Source: a virus | IMG/VR virus record: IMGVR_UViG_3300022933_000016 | Span: 1-29,715 of that record | Length of the DNA: 29,715 bases | Direction: 5' to 3' (one strand) | Shown: positions 5,199 through 13,351 of the stretch, in pieces | Numbering within the stretch: position 1 is the first letter of the stretch | Layout: every line of letters starts with the position of its first letter | The notes under the pieces: model-generated | What the model saw: only the letters and a program-made list of their open reading frames with translations | What the model was told of the DNA's origin: nothing | Database searches by the model: none | Position numbers and translations under genes: made by a program

Positions 5199-5199
5199 T

Positions 5200-6840
5200 A
5201 TGTCTTACGTTCAAGACTTGGTAAGGCGTTATGAAACGCTTAAACAAGATAGAATTCTATGGGAGCCGTTCTTCCGTGATGTACGAGATTACATAAGACC
5301 ACGCAAACAGCAGGTAGACAGTTCACATCATATCAGTGCCGAGAGACACACTAATAAGATGTTTGATTCGTCAGCCCCAGAAGCAAGTCGTTTGATGGCT
5401 ATGTCTATGCAGAATGCGTTAGTCCCACAGTCTGTAGTATGGTTTGGATTATCAATCCCTTCTGGACATGAAGCTGCAATCCTCAACAAAGAACAAAAAG
5501 TCAAGCGTTGGTTTCACGATGTAACACAGAAGATGTTTTACGCTTTCCATGAAAGCAACTTCTATACAGCTATTGGGGAAGCCTTTTTAGATTTTACTTC
5601 CTTTGGGACGATCAACCTATTACTTGAAGAAGATGACCAATACACTGGAAATTTCGGAGGCTTAGTATTTACTTCTATACCAACTGGGCAGTATGTGTTT
5701 GCAGAAGATAAGAGAGGCAAGCCTGATACTGTATTCTGGGAATATGTTTTTACGGCAAGGCAGGCTAAACAAATGTTTGGTCAACGTAAGCTACCAGATA
5801 AAGTTAAGGAAGCCCTTAGAAATAGACCAGATGAAAAGTTTACGTTTGTAAGAGTACTTGTTCCTAGAGATGAATTTAAGTATGGCTCTCAGGATGTAAT
5901 GGATAAGAAGTTTGCGGCTTTAGATATACATTTAGATTCTAAGACAATCTGTAGAGAGAGTGGCTTTGAAGAGTTACCCTATGTTATCGGTAGATTTGAA
6001 AAAGCATCAGGCGAGCTATGGGGCAGAAGTCCTGCTGACATCGCTATGCCTGACATTAAAACAATCAACAAGATCAGGGAATTAGAACTGAAGGGGTTAG
6101 CAACTGCTGTACACCCACCACTCATCGCACCAGATCAAGGGATTATCGGTACGTTCCGAATGACTCCTTCTGCCATTAACTACTCTAGAGAGCCTGAGAG
6201 ATTTAAGTTTTTAAGGTTTGAGGGTAGATTTGATTTGTCTTCTCTGAAAGCTAATGAACTAAAGAAATCTATTAGAGGTATCTTCTTAGCAGATCAACTG
6301 GTCTTACCAGAAAAACTCAACATGACTGCCGAAGAGGTTGCTACTGTAAGAGAGCAGATACAGAAGCTCCTTGGACCAACTGTAGCACGTTTTGAAAGTG
6401 AAGTTCTCACACCATTAATATTGCGTAGTTTTGGCTTATTACAGAGGGCAGGGGCTTTACCGCCACCGCCACCTGAGTTAGCACAACTAGATCAAATAGA
6501 GGTATCTTACGTTGGTCAATTGGCGAAAAACCAAAAAATACAGGACGTTACAAGTATACAGAGATGGCTTGGCGTTGCCTCTAACATGGCATCGTTTTCG
6601 CCTGAAGTGCTTGATAATATTGATGTGGATCAAGCATTACAAATTATTGGTGAAAGGATGGCTGTACCGACTGATATAATGCGGTCTGGAGAAGAGGTTG
6701 CAGAACTTAGACAACAACGTCAGCAACAACTAGAACAACAACAACAACTAGAGCAAGCCGCTACTGTAGCTGAAGGCGCAGGGAAGGTTGCTCCAATGGT
6801 TAAAGCACTAGGAGGTGTGGATGCATTCCCAGTACAATAG
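5200..6840 (+). CDS. Portal protein (head-tail connector, T7 gp8-like)
   Basis: 546 residues, the length of podoviral connector proteins. The N-terminus (VQDLVRRYETLKQDRILWEPFFRD split over 4-27, then YIRPRK) and the following SSAPEASRLMAMSMQNALVPQ region are the family hallmark. The TINKIRELELKGLATAVHPPL phrase (about 287-307) fits the crown/stem segment. The protein forms the dodecameric ring through which DNA enters and leaves, docks the terminase and supports the tail. The C-terminus has a Gln-rich tract (about 505-520) and probably a disordered tail. The following gene begins inside its last codons. Confidence 0.93.
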   Translation: MSYVQDLVRRYETLKQDRILWEPFFRDVRDYIRPRKQQVDSSHHISAERHTNKMFDSSAPEASRLMAMSMQNALVPQSVVWFGLSIPSGHEAAILNKEQKVKRWFHDVTQKMFYAFHESNFYTAIGEAFLDFTSFGTINLLLEEDDQYTGNFGGLVFTSIPTGQYVFAEDKRGKPDTVFWEYVFTARQAKQMFGQRKLPDKVKEALRNRPDEKFTFVRVLVPRDEFKYGSQDVMDKKFAALDIHLDSKTICRESGFEELPYVIGRFEKASGELWGRSPADIAMPDIKTINKIRELELKGLATAVHPPLIAPDQGIIGTFRMTPSAINYSREPERFKFLRFEGRFDLSSLKANELKKSIRGIFLADQLVLPEKLNMTAEEVATVREQIQKLLGPTVARFESEVLTPLILRSFGLLQRAGALPPPPPELAQLDQIEVSYVGQLAKNQKIQDVTSIQRWLGVASNMASFSPEVLDNIDVDQALQIIGERMAVPTDIMRSGEEVAELRQQRQQQLEQQQQLEQAATVAEGAGKVAPMVKALGGVDAFPVQ

Positions 6841-7111
6841 AGAGCTTGATGAAATACAAGAAGCAATCGTCAAAACCTTTTCTGGAGTTTATGGCGAAAA
6901 AGTTTTACAATTTTTGGAGGACATGTATCAGAATCAAGTTTCAGCCGTCCCAGATGATCCATATTCGACTTATTTCAACGAAGGTGGACGAGGGCTTGTC
7001 ATTGGATTAAAAGAGCAAATAAAGGCATACAAAGCCTCAAAACAAAAAAATTTGCATCCTAGTTCGTATAGCGTTCAAGAAAACAAAGACCCTCAGTGGA
7101 GCGAAGGATGA
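6821..7111 (+). CDS. Bbp19-like small phage protein
   Basis: 96 residues from ATG 6821, which has AGGAGG five bases upstream; GTG 6815 would sit inside that site. The pattern F-x-G-V-Y-G-E-K-V-L-x-x-L-E-x-M-Y followed by DPYSTYFNEGGRGLVIGLKEQI matches the Bbp19-like family of podophages, found next to the portal. The fold is a few helices. The role is unknown, perhaps head completion or assembly. It overlaps the portal stop by 20 bp, suggesting coupling. Confidence 0.65.
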   Translation: MHSQYNRELDEIQEAIVKTFSGVYGEKVLQFLEDMYQNQVSAVPDDPYSTYFNEGGRGLVIGLKEQIKAYKASKQKNLHPSSYSVQENKDPQWSEG

Positions 7112-7242
7112 AAAAAGTTGTATACAGTGATTATAAGAAAGCTTATGACCGCTTTTGGGATACCAAGAGTTCTATTAAACCATCTGATATTGAGTTAATG
7201 ATAAATTTAATTAGAGAGCGTTCTAAAAAGCGAAATGCCTGA
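7108..7242 (+). CDS. Very small hypothetical protein (44 aa)
   Basis: A 44-residue basic protein (MKKVVYSDYKKAYDRFW start). The start overlaps the preceding stop as ATGA with GAAGGA just upstream, and the stop overlaps the next gene. These coupled junctions, more than its sequence, support translation. Two short helices are likely. Function unknown. Confidence 0.5.
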   Translation: MKKVVYSDYKKAYDRFWDTKSSIKPSDIELMINLIRERSKKRNA

Positions 7243-7465
7243 TGATTGGGAGTTTGATTGTGATAAGTGTGGGGCATGTTGTAAGGCACTTGGGTGTCCT
7301 GATCTCACAGAAGATAATATGTGTGGAATTTATGACAAGCGACCATTTTTGTGTGACACTAAAAAGATGTTTAATGCAGTACATAGTAAGACAATGACTA
7401 AGCAAGAGTATTTTGATAAGGCAGAAATTGCCTGTAACCAACTAAAGGAGAAGTATAATGACTGA
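7235..7465 (+). CDS. YkgJ-type CxxCxxCC cysteine-cluster protein
   Basis: 76 residues with the zinc/iron-chelating CxxCxxCC signature: Cys9, Cys12, Cys15, Cys16, then Cys21, Cys30 and Cys40 in the phrase MCGIYDKRPFLC. This matches the YkgJ family (PF03692), whose biochemical role is unknown but which probably binds metal. It sits between portal-associated and scaffold genes with overlaps on both sides, so it is made with head proteins. It may assist assembly or handle metal during infection; neither is shown by sequence. Confidence 0.78.
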   Translation: MPDDWEFDCDKCGACCKALGCPDLTEDNMCGIYDKRPFLCDTKKMFNAVHSKTMTKQEYFDKAEIACNQLKEKYND

Positions 7466-8300
7466 AGATGTGACCGTTGAAAGCGATAATCTCATCGAAG
7501 CAGAAGCACCAGTAGCAGACGATACATGGCAAACACAATATTTGTCTGAAGATTTAAAAGAGAACGAAACTCTTGGTAAGTTTAAGGATGTTGGTTCTCT
7601 AGGAACTTCTTATCTAGAGCTACAAAAGATGGTTGGTTCTAGGGATAAAATCCCTACAGAGGACTCAAGCGAAGAAGAAATAAATACATTTTATGGTAAG
7701 TTAGGTAGACCAGAATCTCCTGATAAATATGAGATTAACCTACCTACAGATGGAGGAACAGGTACAGAGTATGACCCAAAGCTATATGGTGATTTTCTAG
7801 ACACCGCTTTTAAGTCTGGGCTTACTAATAAACAAGCACAAGAAGCTATTGATTTTTATTCCAAGATGAATGAGGATACGGATATAAACAATACAGCTTC
7901 TATGCAGCAAGCAAAGGTTAATGCAGAATCTGCACTCAAAAAAGAGTGGGGTGTCAGAGATTATGATAAAAACCTAGCCATGTCTAGACGAGCTTTTAAC
8001 AGGTTCGCAGATGATGACTTACGCACGTTTATCAATGAATCTGGTGTATCAAATAATGTAGCTATGATTAAATTCTTACACCGTATTGGTAAAACTTTTA
8101 GTGATCCTACTATGGGGGGTTCTGGTAAAGAATCTGGTTCTGTAGATTCAGATACAGCTAAAATAGAAATTAGTGCTATGATGAAAGATAAGGGGCATAA
8201 ATATCACGAAGCATTATTTGACCCCTTGAATTCTAAGCACGAAGAGGCTATACAGTATAGAGATCATTTGTATGATCTAGTATATACGGAGGAAGAATGA
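7458..8300 (+). CDS. Capsid scaffolding/assembly protein
   Basis: 280 residues, acidic overall and probably helical, located immediately before the capsid gene as in T7-like phages (gp9). The conserved phrase FYGKLGRPESPDKYEINLP (about 73-91) is typical of podoviral scaffolds, followed by a helical region with KKEWG and an F-N-R-F segment. It should direct prohead assembly and then leave. The good AAAGGAG site (7443-7449) and overlap with the preceding gene support the start. Confidence 0.82.
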   Translation: MTEDVTVESDNLIEAEAPVADDTWQTQYLSEDLKENETLGKFKDVGSLGTSYLELQKMVGSRDKIPTEDSSEEEINTFYGKLGRPESPDKYEINLPTDGGTGTEYDPKLYGDFLDTAFKSGLTNKQAQEAIDFYSKMNEDTDINNTASMQQAKVNAESALKKEWGVRDYDKNLAMSRRAFNRFADDDLRTFINESGVSNNVAMIKFLHRIGKTFSDPTMGGSGKESGSVDSDTAKIEISAMMKDKGHKYHEALFDPLNSKHEEAIQYRDHLYDLVYTEEE

Positions 8301-8542
8301 GCCTCCAAAACGAAAAGATTTTCTGCGCTGATTGTGAAAACTTTACCGTTAAAGATAGACGTATCGAAGGTAGAGACACTCCAGACAGAATTGGGTTTTG
8401 TACACACTATAACACTCAAACCTCAGCGACCACATTTTACGGTGTGTGTCCAGCAGCGAAGCGAATTGTTGTAGCCGTTGCAAAGCCAGCATTAGTGAAG
8501 AAATTAGCCCCCAAACGGACAACTAAATCTTCACGCAAATAG
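8297..8542 (+). CDS. Small four-cysteine (zinc-ribbon-like) protein
   Basis: 81 residues. Cys10, Cys13, Cys35 and Cys51 form a plausible zinc site (CADC, then single cysteines). The C-terminus (about 61-81) is a Lys/Arg-rich tail suggesting nucleic-acid contact. The start overlaps the scaffold stop (ATGA). I know similar small Cys proteins next to capsid genes in marine podophages but not their function. Confidence 0.6.
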   Translation: MSLQNEKIFCADCENFTVKDRRIEGRDTPDRIGFCTHYNTQTSATTFYGVCPAAKRIVVAVAKPALVKKLAPKRTTKSSRK

Positions 8543-8545
8543 AGC

Positions 8546-8566
8546 CTACATAGTGTAGATAACTCT
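8546..8566 (+). terminator. Weak hairpin upstream of the capsid gene
   Basis: CTACA (8546-8550), loop TAG, TGTAG (8554-8558), extended by AGAG (8541-8544) against CTCT (8563-8566) and followed by TTTAATT. It may be a partial terminator or a processing/stability element that raises capsid mRNA. The stem is short, so confidence is low. Confidence 0.25.
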
Positions 8567-8603
8567 TTAATTCCTTAATCTCTTTAAAATAGAGGTAATT
8601 GTT

Positions 8604-9479
8604 ATGAGTACCGAAGTCAATAAAGCGTTTGTCCAGAAGTTTAGGGACAGTTTTATGCACTTGGTACAGCAAAAGGGTTCACGTTTGCGTGAATACGTCC
8701 GTACAAATTCGGATGTAGTGGGTAAGTATGACCACTTTGATCGTCTAGGCAGTACATCTGCACAGAAGATAACGAGTCGTCATAGTGATACACCTCTTAT
8801 TTCTACTCCACATAGTCGTAGACGAGTTAGCATGGAAGATTACAACTGGGCTGACTTAATCGACAAAGCTGACAAAGTACGAATGTTGGCTGATCCTACA
8901 TCTGAATATATGAAAGCAGGTGTATGGGCTATGGGGCGCACTATGGACGATGTTGTCATTAGTGCGATGTTGGGTAATGCTGTTTCTGTTGATGAGAATG
9001 ATTCATCAGCAAATGTAGCTCTCCCATCGGCACAGAAAGTAGCTGTATCAGGTACAACGGATATGAACATTACGAAGTTACGCCAAGCTAAGAAAATCTT
9101 GGATGCTTCTGATGTTGATCCTGATTTACCACGATGTATTGTTATGAAGAGCAACCAATTTTATGATCTCTTAGGAGACTCTGAAATTCAAAGTGCTGAC
9201 TACAATACAGTAAAAGCGTTAGTAGCAGGTGAAATTGATACCTTTATGGGGTTCAAATTTATCCGTTCAGAGCGTTTAACCACCGATTCTAATGGTGATA
9301 CCCAGTGCATTGCTTGGATTCACGATGGAATTGGGCTTAGTATGGGGATGGATGTGAAAACTGAAATCACAGAACGGTCAGACAAAAACTACAGTACGCA
9401 GGTCTATGCCCAGATGTGTCTCGGTGCGGTTCGCATTGAAGATGAGAAGGTTGTAGAGATTGCTTGTACTGATTCGTAA
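8604..9479 (+). CDS. Major capsid protein
   Basis: 291 residues, the right length and place for the podoviral capsid family with an HK97-like fold (Phage_capsid_2 type). Features of that family: MSTEVNKAFVQKFRDSFMHL start, the RLGSTSAQKITSRHSDTPLI segment (about 49-68), and SRRRVSMEDYNWADLIDKAD near 73-92. A variable surface-exposed middle follows, then PRCIVMKSNQFYDLLGD and a final strand ending AVRIEDEKVVEIAC. The 61-bp leader before it is the largest gap in this part of the operon, with AGAGGT as ribosome site. It should be the most abundant virion protein. Confidence 0.9.
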   Translation: MSTEVNKAFVQKFRDSFMHLVQQKGSRLREYVRTNSDVVGKYDHFDRLGSTSAQKITSRHSDTPLISTPHSRRRVSMEDYNWADLIDKADKVRMLADPTSEYMKAGVWAMGRTMDDVVISAMLGNAVSVDENDSSANVALPSAQKVAVSGTTDMNITKLRQAKKILDASDVDPDLPRCIVMKSNQFYDLLGDSEIQSADYNTVKALVAGEIDTFMGFKFIRSERLTTDSNGDTQCIAWIHDGIGLSMGMDVKTEITERSDKNYSTQVYAQMCLGAVRIEDEKVVEIACTDS

Positions 9480-9491
9480 AGGAGGTTTACT

Positions 9492-9956
9492 ATGGCTACT
9501 TATAAAAGTACTGAGTATACCAACGCTACGGACGGTACAGGTGGGAAGAATCAACCTAGCACCAAAGGCAAAGTTTGGTCGAAGTATGCTCATTTTACTG
9601 GGCAGGCTTTATCATCTTCCGATGTTGTACAGGTAATGAAGATTCCTTCTGGAGTACGTGTTTTACCGCAGTCGATGGTCATTATCAGTGATCTTGAAGC
9701 ATCGGCTACTGTAAATGTTGGTTATGCAGCACATACAACCCAAAGTACTGGGGCTGCTGTTGCAATTGATGCAGATGCGTGGATTAGTGCGGTTGCTGCT
9801 GACTCAGCAAGAACTGTTACTAATTTCCATGAAAGTGGAACGCATGATGCAGGATACATAACGACAGGTGAATTGATTTTGACATTTGCTCTAGGGGCTG
9901 GAACGTCTTTAGCTGCGGATACATTTGACTTTCACGTGCAATATGTAGGCGTTTAA
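9492..9956 (+). CDS. Capsid-associated (decoration-type) protein
   Basis: 154 residues, beta-rich and Ala/Thr/Val-rich, with strands such as VVQVMKIPSGVRVLPQSMVI and GELILTFALGAGTS near the end. GGAGG lies 5 bases before the ATG. Proteins of this length and composition directly after the capsid gene in podoviruses are head decoration or cement proteins. That is the inference here; there is no diagnostic motif. The gene is followed by a hairpin terminator, so capsid and decoration genes form a transcription unit end. Confidence 0.6.
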   Translation: MATYKSTEYTNATDGTGGKNQPSTKGKVWSKYAHFTGQALSSSDVVQVMKIPSGVRVLPQSMVIISDLEASATVNVGYAAHTTQSTGAAVAIDADAWISAVAADSARTVTNFHESGTHDAGYITTGELILTFALGAGTSLAADTFDFHVQYVGV

Positions 9957-9963
9957 ATCTGTT

Positions 9964-10001
9964 GAGGTTGGTGGCTTTTCGGAGTCACCGCCTCACTTTT
10001 T
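9964..10001 (+). terminator. Rho-independent terminator after capsid genes
   Basis: GAGG (9964-9967) and GGTGGC (9970-9975) pair with GTCACC (9984-9989) and CCTC (9991-9994), enclosing an 8-nt loop, followed by TTTTT (9997-10001). The stem has one wobble and small bulges. Placed between the decoration gene and the peptidase, it would let the abundant capsid mRNA end while some polymerases read through into tail genes. Confidence 0.65.
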
Positions 10002-10011
10002 AAAGGAACAC

Positions 10012-10380
10012 ATGAACCGTAAAAATCTCACAAGAAATTTCTATGCGGATGAGTTCGATTGCAAATGTGGGTGTCACTTCAATAATATTAATATTGAGTT
10101 AGTTGAGGAGTTACAGAAAGTAAGAGCAGAGTATGGTTGTTCAATGACTGTTTCCAGTGGAACAAGATGCTCGATTTGGAATAAGGCTTGTGGTGGTTCA
10201 GATAATTCATCACATTTAACTGGCTTGGCAGTTGATATTGCCATAGATGATTCTGTGTTAAGACACCGATTCATGCGTACAATTTTAGAGATGGGATGGA
10301 AGCGTGTTGGTATTGCTAAGTCTTTTATCCATCTTGATATAGATTATCATAAAACTAACCCTGTTATCTGGACGTACTGA
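10012..10380 (+). CDS. M15-type peptidase (endolysin or virion-associated D-Ala-D-Ala/L-Ala-D-Glu peptidase)
   Basis: 122 residues matching the peptidase M15_3/M15A fold. The zinc-binding set is visible: His68 and Asp75 in SSHLTGLAVDI, and His107 in FIHLDID with Asp109 adjacent. The SSGTRC phrase (48-53) is the conserved strand before them. It cuts peptide cross-links in peptidoglycan. Lacking a signal peptide, it would need the holin for release if it is the endolysin, or it may be packaged in the tail to aid DNA entry. The position among tail genes, not beside the holin, leaves both open. The stop overlaps the next ATG (TGATG). Four extra cysteines lie near the N-terminus. Confidence 0.85.
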   Translation: MNRKNLTRNFYADEFDCKCGCHFNNINIELVEELQKVRAEYGCSMTVSSGTRCSIWNKACGGSDNSSHLTGLAVDIAIDDSVLRHRFMRTILEMGWKRVGIAKSFIHLDIDYHKTNPVIWTY

Positions 10381-10958
10381 TGTCATCAAAAGTAGATTTA
10401 GCAAATGAAGCATTATTATTGTTAGGGGCTAATACTATTACAGCTTTTACTGACAATGATTCTAATGCTGTATTAGTGAACAGATTTTTCCCTAGTGAAA
10501 GAGATGCTGTATTACGCAGTCATAGATGGAATTGCGCCATTACAACTATTAATCTAGCTTCTTTAACAGCAACACCAATTATAGACTGGGAATTCAAATT
10601 CACACTTCCTACTGATCCTTATTGTTTGAGAGTTTTAGACGTAAGAACGGTTACAGGAGACATTAAACTTGACCATGAGATACAGGGGAGAGAACTACTT
10701 ACAGAGGAATCTACGGTTGACCTAACATACATACAAAGACTAGAGGATACCACCCAATTTGATTCTTTACTGTATCAGGCATTAGTTTTTAGGATGGCTT
10801 GGAAATTAGCATTCCCTATAATGCGTTCTCATACTGTTATGGGACAAATGGGACAAATGTATGAAGCCGTAGTTAGAGAAGCGAGGACTATAGATTCTCA
10901 GGAAGGGACTCCAGAAACTATAGAGACAGGCACACTCTCTGATTTAAGGCTTCGTTAA
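10380..10958 (+). CDS. Tail tubular protein A (T7 gp11-like head-tail adaptor)
   Basis: 192 residues. The start (SKVDLANEALLLLGANTITAF) and RDAVLRSHRWNCAI (about 39-52) are the well-known signature of gp11-type tail adaptor proteins, which form a ring beneath the portal and connect to the nozzle. The PTDPYCLRVLDV phrase (about 77-88) also fits. It overlaps both neighbours by one base, indicating tight coupling. Confidence 0.9.
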   Translation: MSSKVDLANEALLLLGANTITAFTDNDSNAVLVNRFFPSERDAVLRSHRWNCAITTINLASLTATPIIDWEFKFTLPTDPYCLRVLDVRTVTGDIKLDHEIQGRELLTEESTVDLTYIQRLEDTTQFDSLLYQALVFRMAWKLAFPIMRSHTVMGQMGQMYEAVVREARTIDSQEGTPETIETGTLSDLRLR

Positions 10959-13351
10959 TGGCAACCAATAAATACTTTCCTATACAGACAAACTTCACGG
11001 CAGGTCAACTATCACCAAGGTTGCATGGGCGTGTTGATATCAATAAATACAACAACGGTCTAAAAACCCAGAAGAATGCCTATAGTTTACCGCATGGTGG
11101 GGTAGTGCGTAGAGGTGGTTTTCACTATGTTGCTAGAGCAGGTGGGTTTAATACAGCTACAATTACCGTTACAGATGCCGCAAATATTGCAGTAGGTACT
11201 ACTCTTACAATAACACAAATAGACGGCACTACGGTAACGATGACCTCTACCAACAGTGACCCTGCTGGTGCTAATGAATTCTCTGTAGGTGGAAGCCGTA
11301 CAAATGATGACGTAGCAGACAACATCGCTGTTGGATCAGGTGGTGTTTTAGGCATTAACAATTTAACTAATCTCACTGCCCCAAACCCTTCAGCTAATTT
11401 AATTACCGTTACAGATCAATCGTCTGGGCTAGGCACACTTTCAATTGTCAGTTCAGATAACACACGTATAACTGTTGTTAACCCCAGTCAAGCTAAAGTA
11501 AGGTTGGTTAGATTTGAATACAGTGTAACGCAAGCATATATTATAGAGTTTGGCAACCTATACATGCGTTTTTACAAGGACAACGGACAGATATTATCTG
11601 GTTTATCTGCTGTAGAGGTTGTAACACCCTACCTAACGGATGAATTATTTGATATCAATTTTGCTCAATCTGCTGACACTCTTTATATATCTCACCCTAA
11701 TCATGCCCCACGCAAATTAACACGTACCAGTCATACATCATGGACATTGGCTACTGTAACCTTCACAAACAAACCTGTTACATTTGCAGGTGGCACAGGT
11801 GATTATCCTAGGTCTGTAACTTTTTTTGAAGAACGACTATACTGGGCAGGTTCTAATAACAATCCACAAACAATATGGGCTAGTAAATCTGGCGATTTCT
11901 TAAACATGGATGCTGGTACTGGGCTAGATGACGAATCCATTGAATTTACTCTAGCGACAGATGATGTAAATGTAATCTACTGGCTTAAAGCATCTGATGT
12001 GTTATTGATTGGTACGGTAGGAGGGGAATTCAAGCTACATGGTAACGGCAACCCAGTAACACCTTCTAATGTAAGAGTAGTACAGGAAACAAAGTATGGG
12101 TCTAGTAAGGTATCTCCTATTACATCAGGTCGTGCTGTAATATTCAACCAGAGATCTTCAAAGAAACTACGTCAAATGATCTTCGATCTTAACGTAGAAG
12201 GATTTGTAGCTCCAGATTTGACTATTTTAGCTGAAGATATTACTGGAGATGGTATTACTCACATGGCTTATCAACAAGAACCTGATTCTATTGTTTGGGC
12301 GGTGCGTGAGGATGGAGTTCTTATAGGTTTAACCTACCAGAGAGATCAACAGGTTGTTGCTTGGCATCAGCACCCAGTAGGCGGTTATTTTGGAGAAGCT
12401 ACTATTACTGTATCTGATGCAGCTAATATTGCGGTAGGTTCGACCATTACGATTACAAGATCAGATGGTATAGTTTCAACCCTTACTGCAACGAATGATG
12501 ATCCTACAACTGCATTAAAGTTTTCTGTAGGGGGTAGTCGTACAAATAATGACGTAGCGGATAATATAGCAGTAGGTTCTGGGGGTGTGTTAGGAATTAA
12601 CGGTTTAGCTAATTTAACTGCCCCTAATCCATCAGGAGCGGTTATTACAGTAACCGATCAGTCTTTAGGTACTGGCAGATTGTCGATTACAACTTCAGAC
12701 AGCACACGGCTTGCTGTTACCAATCAAGCTGGTGCTATTGTTGAAAGTGTGGCGGTAATTCCATCATCTGATGGTAAGTCAGATCAATTGTGGATCAGTG
12801 TAAAGAAAACTGTTAGTGGTAACACAGTACGATATATAGAGTATTTAGACCCATCAATATTTATAGATTCTGGCTTGTCTTATACTGGTTCTGCTACAAG
12901 CTCATTTTCTGGGTTAGACCATTTAGAGGGTCAAGTTGTCCAAATTGTAGGAGATGGTGCTGTTTATGCCAATAAAATAGTAAGTAGTGGGTCTGTTACC
13001 GTATCTAAGGCTGTTACTACGGCTTATATAGGGTTAGGTTATACATCTGAAATTGTTACACTCCCCCCAGAAGTACCACAGCAAGACGGTTCTTCTTTTG
13101 GTAAGAAAAAAGGTTGGAATAGAATTATATTAAATTTATATCAAACGCTTGGAATATCAGTTAATGGAACTCAACTTGTGTTTAGAACAGGCGGTGATCC
13201 AATGGATTCTGCACCTCCAGTATTTACAGGTCAACACGATATAACGAATCTGGGTTGGAAGGAGAGCGATTCATCAATCACTATTAAACAGGAACAACCG
13301 CTTGGGATGACACTCATCTCTCTTACAGGCGAACTTAATGTTAACGACTAA
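10958..13351 (+). CDS. Tail tubular protein B / tail nozzle (T7 gp12-like) with duplicated insert domain
   Basis: 797 residues. The N-terminus (NFTAGQLSPRLHGRVDINKYNNG..., then PHGGVVRRGGFHYVA) is the hallmark of podoviral nozzle proteins. The core continues with LYISHPNHAPRKL, ERLYWAGSNNNPQTIWAS and SKVSPI-type phrases. It forms the hexameric nozzle that closes the tail and is displaced on infection. Two beta-rich inserts at residues 67-176 and 481-590 are about 70% identical to each other, with the shared block NIAVGSGGVLGIN. They interrupt the conserved nozzle sequence and look like surface domains, perhaps for receptor or polysaccharide contact. Confidence 0.9.
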   Translation: MATNKYFPIQTNFTAGQLSPRLHGRVDINKYNNGLKTQKNAYSLPHGGVVRRGGFHYVARAGGFNTATITVTDAANIAVGTTLTITQIDGTTVTMTSTNSDPAGANEFSVGGSRTNDDVADNIAVGSGGVLGINNLTNLTAPNPSANLITVTDQSSGLGTLSIVSSDNTRITVVNPSQAKVRLVRFEYSVTQAYIIEFGNLYMRFYKDNGQILSGLSAVEVVTPYLTDELFDINFAQSADTLYISHPNHAPRKLTRTSHTSWTLATVTFTNKPVTFAGGTGDYPRSVTFFEERLYWAGSNNNPQTIWASKSGDFLNMDAGTGLDDESIEFTLATDDVNVIYWLKASDVLLIGTVGGEFKLHGNGNPVTPSNVRVVQETKYGSSKVSPITSGRAVIFNQRSSKKLRQMIFDLNVEGFVAPDLTILAEDITGDGITHMAYQQEPDSIVWAVREDGVLIGLTYQRDQQVVAWHQHPVGGYFGEATITVSDAANIAVGSTITITRSDGIVSTLTATNDDPTTALKFSVGGSRTNNDVADNIAVGSGGVLGINGLANLTAPNPSGAVITVTDQSLGTGRLSITTSDSTRLAVTNQAGAIVESVAVIPSSDGKSDQLWISVKKTVSGNTVRYIEYLDPSIFIDSGLSYTGSATSSFSGLDHLEGQVVQIVGDGAVYANKIVSSGSVTVSKAVTTAYIGLGYTSEIVTLPPEVPQQDGSSFGKKKGWNRIILNLYQTLGISVNGTQLVFRTGGDPMDSAPPVFTGQHDITNLGWKESDSSITIKQEQPLGMTLISLTGELNVND
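11156..11482 (+). repeat. Nozzle insert domain, copy 1
   Basis: Codes for residues 67-175 of the nozzle protein. It aligns without gaps to copy 2 at 12398-12727, with most differences at third codon positions or conservative, indicating an old in-gene duplication that has been kept under selection. Confidence 0.8.
12398..12727 (+). repeat. Nozzle insert domain, copy 2
   Basis: Codes for residues 481-590. The strongest shared stretch with copy 1 runs FSVGGSRTN, then DVADNIAVGSGGVLGIN. Confidence 0.8.
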
